Of a stretch of DNA of 14,199 bases, positions 7,317 through 14,036 are shown one piece after another. Source of the DNA: Deltaproteobacteria bacterium. GTDB taxonomy: Bacteria > Desulfobacterota > Desulfovibrionia > Desulfovibrionales > Desulfovibrionaceae. The stretch covers positions 1 to 14,199 of the forward strand of contig JAITGZ010000074.1 of the NCBI GenBank assembly GCA_031280335.1, given 5' to 3'. Every line of letters begins with the position of its first letter. Position 1 is the stretch's first letter. The notes beneath the pieces are model-generated. The model saw only the letters and a list, made by a program, of their open reading frames with translations, was not told the DNA's origin and did not search any database. The translations under genes and the position numbers were made by a program.

Positions 7317-8010
7317 ATGCCCGTTATGGATGATGAAGATATTGAAGATGAAAATTTTGAAAACGAAGAATATGAATATGAACGCGTGGAACTGGTCTTT
7401 GCCCCTCTCACCGGCGTCCTGACTTATGACCGGGCAAAGGCTGATCCGAGCTTCGGCCCGCTGATTATGGAAATGCGGGGCAAAAAGACCGGTCCTGTCC
7501 TCCTGTTCAGCCTTATTGTCGCCCTGGCTGCCTGCCTCCTGACGGAAGTATCCGGATTTCCGGGGGGGGGGGCACCCTCTGCTGGGAGACGCCTTTGGTC
7601 TGAACACCACGCAGGGCAAAGCGGCCTGCGCGGCCTTGCTGCTTTTTCTTTTAGTCTATGCCGGCGTCAATCTGCGCCAAGCTTTCAGTAGAGTTCTTTT
7701 TTACCGTGGCGGTCTCGCCATACTCCTCCCCTTTCGCCCTCTGCGTTACGCCTATGCCGACCTGTGCGGCATCCACGGCTATGCCTATACCAGGCGGCGC
7801 TTCGCCCGCACGGACGTTCCCTTTGCCTTGAAGCGCGGCTGGGCCTGCCAGCTGCGCTTTGCCGATGGCCTGGATCTGATCCTGGACGGCTCCCGCTACG
7901 CCGGCTTGGAAAAAAATATCGAATTTTGGCAAAGCAACCTGGTACGTGGAAATCCGGGCACCATGCCCCTGAGCTCCGCAGCCTACAACCGTAACCCTGT
8001 AGTGAGGTAA
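7317..8010 (+). pseudogene. Two-span membrane protein gene interrupted at a G11 tract
   Basis: The reading frame that starts at ATG 7317 (purine-rich site GAAGAGAG at 7303-7310) is open to the G-run at 7562-7572 and then falls into a frame that stops at 7691. The next frame over continues from the run as coherent protein to 8010. Removing one G, or adding two, joins them into 230 residues. The joined protein has a very acidic N-terminus (about 5-22), a membrane helix at about 58-80, a Gly-rich turn encoded by the G-run, a second helix at about 103-119, and a C-terminal cytoplasmic-type domain (about 125-210) rich in aromatic and basic residues. I do not recognise the family; the two-helix plus beta-rich tail layout is reminiscent of bacterial PH-like membrane proteins. 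It is either phase-variable, recently inactivated or a sequence error. The next gene starts five bases after its stop. Confidence 0.72.
7562..7572 (+). repeat. Homopolymer run of 11 G inside a coding region
   Basis: Eleven consecutive G bases encode the Gly-rich turn between the two membrane helices of the 7317-8010 gene. It is the longest single-base run I see in the window and the only one where the reading frame breaks. Runs of this kind slip during replication and are also error-prone in sequencing. Confidence 0.9.
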
Positions 8011-8015
8011 TCAAA

Positions 8016-8708
8016 ATGGGACTCTTCGACAACGCTAAAAAATTGATGGAAACGGCCAAAAAAGACGGTCTGAGCGCGGCCTTGACCCAAGCCGGACAGA
8101 TGCAGATGGAAAAAATGGGCTACAACCTGGACGGCACGGTTAAAGAAGTGGTCGTCCCGCCCAATCCCACCCGCCTGGAAAGGCTGGATAAATTCAAAAC
8201 CTTGCCCCATGCCCTGGAAGGGGAGTTTCTGGAACTTGTGGGCAAAGCGCCGTTTTTAACCAAAAAAGAGATCTGGCTGGAAGAGGCCAAAAACGCCCCT
8301 CTGGTCTATACTCACATCGTTCAGGCCAACAACAATCTCTATTATCCCAGCAATGAAACCGAAGCCGCGGTGGTGCTTTTCAGCCCTGACCGGGCTACAG
8401 ACATGGATTACCTTAAAGAACTTGCGGACAAGCTCAACGAATACAAAAATTCTGAGGCCGTGCCGCCGGACGCCGCCAAAATTGTCGGTCTGCTGCGCGA
8501 CAGCCATAGCGGGTTTGTGGAGGAACTGCCCCGTTCCCTCACCGGCGGGGCGGAGGCGTACTGCTGTGTGGAAAACCTGGCCCCCTGTGAACATCTGCCC
8601 AACAACTTCCTGCCGGATAACCTTATCCTGCCCGCCCTGCTGCGCAAAAAGCCGGAAGTGAACCTGTGCAGCAACCTGCAATTCATCTCGCCCAAGTTTT
8701 ATATGTAG
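8016..8708 (+). CDS. Soluble protein of unknown function
   Basis: I do not recognise this 230-residue protein. It has no signal peptide or membrane helix and is probably cytoplasmic. Residues 1-35 look like an amphipathic helical start (GLFDNAKKLMETAKKDG). The central part (about 65-125) alternates hydrophobic and charged residues as in an alpha/beta fold. An acidic helix follows at about 128-148. The C-terminal third carries C183, C184, C191 and C218, with a CC pair. No nucleotide-binding or catalytic motif is evident. The ATG has a good site (GAGGT at 8004-8008, seven bases away) that overlaps the stop of the frameshifted membrane-protein gene, so the pair is probably co-translated and functionally linked. 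Both are bracketed by the inverted repeats at 7222 and 9253. Confidence 0.82.
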   Translation: MGLFDNAKKLMETAKKDGLSAALTQAGQMQMEKMGYNLDGTVKEVVVPPNPTRLERLDKFKTLPHALEGEFLELVGKAPFLTKKEIWLEEAKNAPLVYTHIVQANNNLYYPSNETEAAVVLFSPDRATDMDYLKELADKLNEYKNSEAVPPDAAKIVGLLRDSHSGFVEELPRSLTGGAEAYCCVENLAPCEHLPNNFLPDNLILPALLRKKPEVNLCSNLQFISPKFYM

Positions 8709-8742
8709 GGCGTTTCATTAGGACATATTGGAGCATAGGGGG

Positions 8743-8834
8743 CCGGCCTATCCTGGCCGGAGCGTGCGGGCTTGCAAGCCGGGCTTTGCCCGGCGAAGCA
8801 AACAAGCGCGACAGCTTGTGCGGCGGATGCCGCC
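8743..8834. repeat. Chain of five short stem-loops
   Basis: In order: CCGGCC (8743-8748) with GGCCGG (8755-8760); the palindrome GGCTTGCAAGCC (8769-8780); GCCGGGC (8778-8784) with GCCCGGC (8788-8794) around TTT; ACAAGC (8802-8807) with GCTTGT (8814-8819); GGCGG (8822-8826) with CCGCC (8830-8834). The stems follow each other almost without gaps. This may be a structured RNA or a folded repeat element; function is unknown. Confidence 0.5.
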
Positions 8835-8860
8835 AGGCGTTATTCAGCAACGGGGAATTT

Positions 8861-8882
8861 CCCCCCGGCCCCCCTCGACAAG
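8861..8882. repeat. GC-rich repeat fragment shared with the dmsA-dmsB gap
   Basis: This 22-base stretch matches 12570-12591 at 21 positions, ending in the shared word CCCTCGACAAG. After it the two copies diverge, but GCCGGCCATG recurs about 45 bases later here (8925-8934) and directly after the other copy. It looks like a broken copy of the same element. Confidence 0.55.
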
Positions 8883-9143
8883 TTCAGGGCGCTGTTCACT
8901 TTAAAATAGTGTTGTCATATCCTTGCCGGCCATGTTATGACTAATTTAATATTCCGCATAAGTTACATGCTTTGGCCTGCCGCCGCGCGCCGCGCGGCTA
9001 ATTGACCGCAGGATCAAAGGAGAGCCCGTCCGATTCTCATAAGGCCTTTGGGCCGGGCGCGGTCATCATGAATGATGGGTGGCTGGCGCGTCTTTTTATC
9101 TAAAAAATAATAGAGCATTTTAGGACATGTCCGTCCTGTGCGT

Positions 9144-9170
9144 GTTTTCCACCGCTTTGCGGCGGAAAAC
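9144..9170. repeat. Hairpin with 12-base stem
   Basis: GTTTTCCACCGC and GCGGCGGAAAAC pair with one mismatch around a TTT loop. Just upstream, GGACATGTCC (9123-9132) is a perfect 10-base palindrome. These could be part of the repeat block or a regulatory site ahead of the reductase cluster. Confidence 0.5.
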
Positions 9171-9187
9171 ATAGGGGGTCCGGGGTG

Positions 9188-9301
9188 CCTTGCCATTATG
9201 CCGGGGGGCGGCAAAGATAAGGCTGCGCCTGGGCGAACATGCCCCTTTCTCATTCCCCCCAGCGGGGTTCGGGGCGTGGCCCCGAATTGACCTGCGTTGC
9301 C
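9188..9301 (-). repeat. Composite GC-rich repeat, right copy
   Basis: Read on the minus strand, bases 9301-9253 match 7222-7270 at 44 of 49 positions, including the first hairpin. Continuing, 9247-9188 match 14045-14105 on the + strand at about 80 percent with a one-base gap. It therefore joins in one block the words of two other repeats in the window, which suggests a dispersed family with modular pieces. Confidence 0.7.
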
Positions 9302-9407
9302 TCAAATTGTTCTGACTGAATTTGCCCTTTAGGGCATGTTGACTTTGAAATCGCGCCAGCAAATTGCGTTCAGCGATGTGCTTAAAAAAGTAACTTGCCG
9401 CGAACGC

Positions 9408-9413
9408 GGGGAG
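9408..9413 (+). promoter_or_regulatory. Ribosome binding site favouring GTG start of the chaperone gene
   Basis: GGGGAG lies six bases before GTG 9420. The more distant in-frame ATG at 9336 has only AGGG two bases upstream. The TorD-like part of the protein also begins near residue 29 of the longer reading, so 9420 is the better start. Confidence 0.6.
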
Positions 9414-9419
9414 AATTTT

Positions 9420-10193
9420 GTGCGGGCAGTTGCTGAACTTTGTTCCATCACGGCCATGAGGGCCTGGATTTACAGCCTGGGGCACGCCCTTACGGGCGGC
9501 CCGCCCGACTCCGGTTTTTTGCCGCGCATTGCCCATGACCCGGCCTTGGCCGTATTGGCTGAAGATATGGAGCCCGTAGCCCGCGTCCGCGCGGGCATCA
9601 CGGCCTGCCTGCGCGATCCCCGGACCATGCGCGAGGCGGAAGAGGAATACGCCCGCCTGTATGTGGGGCCGCAGGCTCTGCCTGCTCCTTTGTGGGAATC
9701 GGTACACCTGGATCCGGAACACCTTCTTTTCGGCGAAATTACCCTGGAGGTACGCCGGTACTACGCCCGGCACGGCCTGTCCTTTGCCGGACGGAGGACG
9801 GAACCGGACGATCATATCGCGCTGGAGCTGGAATTCATGTGGCGCTTGGCGGCACGCAGCGGCGCGCTGCTGGAGAACGGCGGGAGTGGGGACGCCCTGG
9901 CTTCTTTTGTCTCCCTCTGCAACGCGCAGCGCGATTTTTTGGAAACCCACCTGCTGCGCTGGGCCCCCCAGTCTTTTGCCTTGCAGCTCCCCCACGCCCA
10001 TACCGATCTGTATGCGGGTCTGGCGCGGTTGATTGTGGATTTTCTGCCATCTGACGCTGTGCTGCTGGCGCAGCTTTCAACCTCGCCCGTGAACGCGGCC
10101 GGCAAACCTTGCCGCAAAGATCGGCCCGCAAATCCCCGCCTTGGGCAGCCCGTTGGGCGCTCAAGCGCAAAACTCCACAGGAGAACCCCATGA
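9420..10193 (+). CDS. TorD/DmsD-family molybdoenzyme chaperone
   Basis: The product is a cytoplasmic helical chaperone that should bind the Tat signal of the partner molybdoenzyme, hold it for cofactor insertion and release it for export. The 257-residue protein has the family hallmarks: YARLYVGP (78-85), the APLWESVHLD segment, the EPDDHIALELEFM motif (128-140) and FLETHLLRWAP (173-183). Its stop codon overlaps the dmsA start (ATGA), so DmsA is the evident client. I chose GTG 9420 on its binding site; a start at ATG 9336 would add 28 residues with no TorD resemblance. The last 35 or so residues (after SPVNAAG) are basic, Pro-rich and probably disordered, longer than usual. That tail runs through the dmsA ribosome binding site. 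It could be named dmsD by context, but TorD and DmsD subgroups cannot be told apart by eye. Confidence 0.88.
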   Translation: MRAVAELCSITAMRAWIYSLGHALTGGPPDSGFLPRIAHDPALAVLAEDMEPVARVRAGITACLRDPRTMREAEEEYARLYVGPQALPAPLWESVHLDPEHLLFGEITLEVRRYYARHGLSFAGRRTEPDDHIALELEFMWRLAARSGALLENGGSGDALASFVSLCNAQRDFLETHLLRWAPQSFALQLPHAHTDLYAGLARLIVDFLPSDAVLLAQLSTSPVNAAGKPCRKDRPANPRLGQPVGRSSAKLHRRTP

Positions 10194-12544
10194 ACCTGAA
10201 CAATGGAAAGATTCTTGACCGGTCGCGCCGCGCCTTTCTCAAGTGGTCGGCCGCCGGCGCGGCGGCAACGCCCTTCATCTTGTACGGCCGTCCCTTTCTG
10301 GGCCTTGCCTCCGCCCAGGAAGCCGCCGGGGAATTGATCATCCCCACGGCCAGCACCCTGGACTGCGGCGGCAGATGCCTGAACAAGGTTCACCTGGTGG
10401 ACGGGGTCATCACCCGCATCAGCACCAGAAGCGCGGCGGAACTCAACCCGGCCATGCCGGTCATGAAGGGCTGCGTGCGCGGGCGCGGCTACAGAAAGTA
10501 TCAGTACCATCCGGATCGTCTGAAATACCCCATGAAACGCGCAGGCAAACGGGGTGAAGGCAAATTCGTCCGCATTTCCTGGGATGAAGCCATTGAGATC
10601 ATCGCCCGAAAAACAAAGGAAATTACTGAAAAATACGGGCCGGATTCGCGTTTTGTTACCGTGGGCACCGGCGTTACCGGCGGAAGCACGGTTTATGCCA
10701 ACCTGGTCAAAAGGCTGTTCAACTGCCACGGCGGTTCTCTGGAGTATTACCACTCCGTAAGCATGGGCAATACGGCCGCAGCCACCATGTTCACCTACGG
10801 CGCGTCCAACACCGGCAACAGCATGGATTCGCTGCTGCATTCCAAGCTGATCCTGTTGTGGGGGCATAACCCGACAGAGACCATCTTCGGCCACAGCAAC
10901 TTTTATCTTAATCAGGCCAGGGAGCGGGGCTGCAAAATCATTGCCGTTGACCCGCGTTACTCCGATTCGGCCATATCTTACGCCGATGAATGGATACCCC
11001 TCCTGCCCAATACGGATTCGGCCCTGATGGACGCCATGGCCCATGTCATAGTTACGGAAAACCTGCATGACAAGGCGTTTTTGGATAAATACTGTCTGGG
11101 CTTTGATGAGGAGCATATGCCGGAGGGCATCCCTGCGGGCGAATCCTATTTGTCTTACCTTATGGGCGTGAAGGACGGCACGGAAAAAACCCCGGAATGG
11201 GCCGAAGGCATTTGCAAGGTCCAGGCCAACGTCATCCGCCGCCTGGCCCGTGAATACGCCATGACCAAACCGGCGGCCCTGCTTTCCGGCTGGGGGCCGC
11301 AACGCCACAGCGGAGGCGAGCGCGCCTCCAGGGGGTCGGCCATGCTCTGCTGCCTCACGGGCAATGTGGGCAGACTGGGCGGTTGGGCCGGAGGATACGG
11401 CGGAGTGGCAAGGCCGTTTCAAAACGGTATGCCCATGGGTAAAAACCCGATTCCGCATAAAATCAATATTATGCAGTGGACGGACGCCATTGAGGATTAC
11501 GCCAGAGTCAGTCCGGCCGAAGGACTGCTGGACGCGGAAAAGCTGAACGCGCCCATCAAGATGCTTGTTTCCGTCTCAGGCAACTACGTCATGGGTCAGA
11601 ACCCGGATCTGAACGCCACCAAAAAACTGCTGGAAGACGAAAGCAAGGTGGAGTTCTTTCTGGCCTGCGACCTGCTCATGACCCAGACCTGCCAATTCGC
11701 GGATGTCGTTCTGCCCTCCACAACCTCTTTTGAAGGCTGGGATCTTGCCTCCACCTGGAACAGCGGCGCTTACTTCATCCTTTCGCAGAAAGTGGCGCAG
11801 CCCATGTTTGAGGCGCGCCACCCCTATGACTGGCTGGCGGACGTGGCCAAAAAACTCGGCGTGGAGCAGGAGTTCACTGAAGGACGCACCCAGGAGGAAT
11901 GGGTGCGCTTTCTGCTGGATGAAACCCGCAAGAAACACCCGGACGTTCCAGAATGGGAGGTCATGAAAAAACAGGGCATCTATTATTTCAAATATGATCC
12001 CTTTGTTGCCTTTAAAAAACAAATCGACGATCCGGGGGCCAATCCCTTCCCCACCCCTTCGGGTAAAATTGAGCTTTTCTCCAAGCGTCTGTATGATCGA
12101 AGCGACCCGCAAGTGCCCGCTGTGGCCTGTTATGTGCCGGCCTGGGAAGGGCCAGCCGATCCGCTGGCAGCCAAATACCCCTTCCAGGTCATCGGTTGGA
12201 AAAACAAGCACCGCGACAATTCGTCGTTTTTCAACCACCCCTGGCTTAAGCAGGTGGCCCCCCAGTGTATGTGGATCAACCCGCTGGACGCGGATAAAAA
12301 AGGCATCAAACAAGGCGACCTGGTCCGCGTGTTCAATGACCGGGGCGCGCTCATGATCCGGGCTGAAATAACCGGACGGATCATCCCCGGCGTCCTGGCG
12401 ATACCCACCGGCGCCTGGTACAACCCCGGCAAAGACGGCGTGGACATGAACGGCTGCCTTAACGTGCTGACAACCATGCGCAAGACCCCTCTGGCGCACG
12501 GCAACGCCCATCACAGCTGCCTTGTGGACATAAAAAAGGCTTAG
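10190..12544 (+). CDS. dmsA: DMSO reductase-type molybdopterin subunit A, Tat-exported
   Basis: This is the catalytic subunit of a DMSO reductase-family enzyme, reducing S- or N-oxides with electrons from DmsB. The 784-residue precursor is close to E. coli DmsA. It has a Tat signal (SRRAFLK at 12-18, hydrophobic stretch to about 40). The Fe-S region shows C59, C63 and C95; the position of the first cysteine in E. coli DmsA is S55 here. LKYPMKRAGKRGEGKF (111-126) is strongly DmsA-like. S191 aligns with the Mo-ligand serine of E. coli DmsA (Ser176), within YYHSVSMGNT. The molybdopterin-binding C-terminal domain covers about 665-780. The ATG has AGGAG six bases upstream and overlaps the chaperone stop. 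The true substrate (DMSO, TMAO, methionine sulfoxide or another) cannot be decided from sequence. Confidence 0.95.
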   Translation: MNLNNGKILDRSRRAFLKWSAAGAAATPFILYGRPFLGLASAQEAAGELIIPTASTLDCGGRCLNKVHLVDGVITRISTRSAAELNPAMPVMKGCVRGRGYRKYQYHPDRLKYPMKRAGKRGEGKFVRISWDEAIEIIARKTKEITEKYGPDSRFVTVGTGVTGGSTVYANLVKRLFNCHGGSLEYYHSVSMGNTAAATMFTYGASNTGNSMDSLLHSKLILLWGHNPTETIFGHSNFYLNQARERGCKIIAVDPRYSDSAISYADEWIPLLPNTDSALMDAMAHVIVTENLHDKAFLDKYCLGFDEEHMPEGIPAGESYLSYLMGVKDGTEKTPEWAEGICKVQANVIRRLAREYAMTKPAALLSGWGPQRHSGGERASRGSAMLCCLTGNVGRLGGWAGGYGGVARPFQNGMPMGKNPIPHKINIMQWTDAIEDYARVSPAEGLLDAEKLNAPIKMLVSVSGNYVMGQNPDLNATKKLLEDESKVEFFLACDLLMTQTCQFADVVLPSTTSFEGWDLASTWNSGAYFILSQKVAQPMFEARHPYDWLADVAKKLGVEQEFTEGRTQEEWVRFLLDETRKKHPDVPEWEVMKKQGIYYFKYDPFVAFKKQIDDPGANPFPTPSGKIELFSKRLYDRSDPQVPAVACYVPAWEGPADPLAAKYPFQVIGWKNKHRDNSSFFNHPWLKQVAPQCMWINPLDADKKGIKQGDLVRVFNDRGALMIRAEITGRIIPGVLAIPTGAWYNPGKDGVDMNGCLNVLTTMRKTPLAHGNAHHSCLVDIKKA

Positions 12545-12550
12545 TATATT

Positions 12551-12597
12551 TTGGGGCTGTCGCCCCAACCCCCCCGGACCCCCTCGACAAGGGGGCC
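12551..12597. repeat. Double hairpin between dmsA and dmsB
   Basis: TTGGGGC (12551-12557) and GCCCCAA (12562-12568) pair around TGTC. CCCCC (12579-12583) and GGGGG (12591-12595) pair around TCGACAA, and GG/CC can extend this with a bulged A. The first stem resembles that at 6132 and the second arm resembles 8861-8882. It lies in the 110-base gap after dmsA, with no T-run. It could lower transcription of dmsB and dmsC or stabilise the dmsA mRNA end. Confidence 0.6.
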
Positions 12598-12654
12598 GGC
12601 CATGCTTTTAAAGTTTAAATGCCTTGGACCATTTCACTGTAAAGGACGGTCAAC

Positions 12655-13236
12655 ATGACAAAACAATACGGTTTTTATATCGATCAAAGCAGGTGCAGTG
12701 GCTGCAACGCCTGCGCCATGGCCTGCAAGGATAAAAACGATCTGGATGACGAACGCTTCTTCAGAACGGTCACCCCGCGCAGCGGCGGCACCTTTGCCCC
12801 CAGCGGAGCGGCCTATACGAACAATGTATGGGCCTACTGGATTTCCATGGCCTGCAACCACTGCTCGGAACCCAAATGCGTTCACGGCTGCCCCACCACC
12901 GCCATGCACAAGCGGCCGGAGGACGGCATTGTCGCCATTGATCAAAAGCTTTGCGTCGGCTGCCGTTATTGCGCCTGGAACTGCCCGTACAACGCGCCCA
13001 AGTTTGACCAGAACAGGGGCAAGATGAGCAAATGCGACCTGTGTCTCGACCTTATAGCCCAGGGACGTGAACCGGCCTGCGTTGGAGCCTGCCCCCTGGA
13101 ACTGATCAAATTCGGCCCCATTGAGGAACTGCGGGCAAAATACGGGACACTTGCGGAAATCAACGGCCTGCCGAATGCGGGACTGACCCGCCCCAATCTG
13201 GTCGTAAAACCCCACAAAAACGCGGCGAAACCCTGA
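12655..13236 (+). CDS. dmsB: DMSO reductase-type iron-sulfur subunit B
   Basis: This electron-transfer subunit carries four 4Fe-4S clusters between the membrane anchor DmsC and the catalytic DmsA. The 193-residue protein has all sixteen cysteines in four groups: C14, C17, C20, C24; C67, C70, C75, C79; C100, C103, C106, C110; C127, C130, C142, C146. As in other DmsB/NrfC-type ferredoxins, the groups exchange ligands, so the clusters are not one per group in order. The protein has no signal of its own and would travel with DmsA through the Tat system. The length is slightly shorter than E. coli DmsB (205). The ATG has AAGGA eight bases upstream. It lies 110 bases after dmsA, across a repeat, and 26 bases before dmsC. 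Confidence 0.96.
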   Translation: MTKQYGFYIDQSRCSGCNACAMACKDKNDLDDERFFRTVTPRSGGTFAPSGAAYTNNVWAYWISMACNHCSEPKCVHGCPTTAMHKRPEDGIVAIDQKLCVGCRYCAWNCPYNAPKFDQNRGKMSKCDLCLDLIAQGREPACVGACPLELIKFGPIEELRAKYGTLAEINGLPNAGLTRPNLVVKPHKNAAKP

Positions 13237-13262
13237 GTTCGCGGTAAAGGTAGGGTATAAGC

Positions 13263-13994
13263 ATGAACGAATGGTCACTTATTATTTTTACCCTGGCCCT
13301 GCAAATTGCGGCGGGCGGGGTGGCGGCCCTGGCCCTGACGGAGCGCCTGGGGGGAGGCAGGGCGGGCTATGCCGCCCTGGGCCTTTTCGCCGCCCTCGGC
13401 GCGGCGGGTTTGTTCTTCTCCCTCACGCACCTGGGCGACATGACCGGCGCTTACCGCGCCCTGACGCATGTCTCCACCTCCTGGTTAAGCCGTGAGGCAT
13501 GGTTGGCCCTGGTCTTTGTGGGTCTGACCATCCTGTGCGCTTTCTGGGCCAGGCAGGGCAAAACCACCGCCTGTCTGCTGCCCCTGGCCGCCCTGGCCGG
13601 GGTCTTGTTTGTGTTCGCCTCCGCTGCGGTTTATGCGGAAAGCGTCATGGAAAAATGGACAAGCATTTGCCCTTACGCCGACTTTTTTGCCGCGACCCTG
13701 CTCACCGGCCCGCTGCTGGCCGCTTGCCTGCGGCGGGATGACGGCTCCGGCCTCTGCGTTCTGCGGGCGCTTTTCAGCCTGGGGGTAATCCTTTTCGTGC
13801 TGAATATCGGCTTCTTCGGCAGTACGCCGCAGGCCCCCCTTGCCCTTGTCCGCCTCGGGCTCACGGCCCTGGGCCTTGTGGCCGGCCTGGGCGCGCTCCT
13901 GGCCGCCGCCCCGGCGCGGCGCGCGGCCGTCGCGGGAGTGGTTCTGCTTGTTCTGGGAGAAGGGGCCGGACGGTATATGTTCTTTGCGGCGTAA
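13263..13994 (+). CDS. dmsC: DMSO reductase-type membrane anchor C
   Basis: This integral membrane subunit oxidises menaquinol and passes electrons to DmsB. The 243-residue product has eight predicted helices, at about 5-25, 36-55, 78-96, 103-123, 140-156, 166-185, 193-215 and 221-240. The match to E. coli DmsC is good in the quinol-site region: H56 and E78 align with E. coli H65 and E87, with the same spacing of 22 residues (THLGDM through WLSREAW). The GPLLAACL block and LGEGAGRYMFF near the end also match. It is shorter than E. coli DmsC (287), mainly through shorter loops. It starts at ATG after AGGTAGGG and closes the cluster. A long imperfect hairpin follows 43 bases after its stop. Confidence 0.93.
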   Translation: MNEWSLIIFTLALQIAAGGVAALALTERLGGGRAGYAALGLFAALGAAGLFFSLTHLGDMTGAYRALTHVSTSWLSREAWLALVFVGLTILCAFWARQGKTTACLLPLAALAGVLFVFASAAVYAESVMEKWTSICPYADFFAATLLTGPLLAACLRRDDGSGLCVLRALFSLGVILFVLNIGFFGSTPQAPLALVRLGLTALGLVAGLGALLAAAPARRAAVAGVVLLVLGEGAGRYMFFAA

Positions 13995-14036
13995 TACTGC
14001 ACCCGGGAGATTCAATCTTGAGATCATATGTTTGTT

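Larger units (their letters stand above)
8709..9419. other. Gene-free 0.7 kb region of palindromes and degenerate repeats
   Basis: I see no convincing gene here. Open frames exist on both strands but have GC-skewed, low-information translations and overlap repeats. From 8743 to 8834 there is a chain of five stem-loops. Bases 8861-8882 and 9188-9301 match elements elsewhere in the window. Bases around 9090-9120 are unusually AT-rich. Possible promoter traces include TTGTCA at 8912-8917 with TATGAC 18 bases later, and an inverted repeat CATCAT-GA-ATGATG at 9064-9077; neither is strong. The blocks near 8720-8745 and 9121-9180 share order and wording (ATTTTAGGACAT-like, then CATAGGGGG), which suggests old duplications. 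The promoter of the DMSO reductase cluster probably lies in or near this region. Confidence 0.6.

Noticed and set aside
8912..8941. Possible sigma-70 promoter (TTGTCA, 18 bases, TATGAC)
   Set aside because: The -10 match is weak, the spacing is not ideal, and it lies about 480 bases before the next gene.
8666..8944. 92-residue open frame running out of the 8016-8708 gene
   Set aside because: It crosses the stem-loop chain and the 8861 repeat, has no good ribosome binding site, and its translation looks like GC-driven noise.
9120..10001. 293-residue minus-strand open frame
   Set aside because: It is a shadow of the TorD-like gene and of the repeat block; the plus-strand frame has clear family motifs.
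9812..11458. 548-residue minus-strand open frame
   Set aside because: It lies antisense to the chaperone gene and dmsA, whose products are clearly recognisable; long antisense frames are expected in GC-rich DNA.
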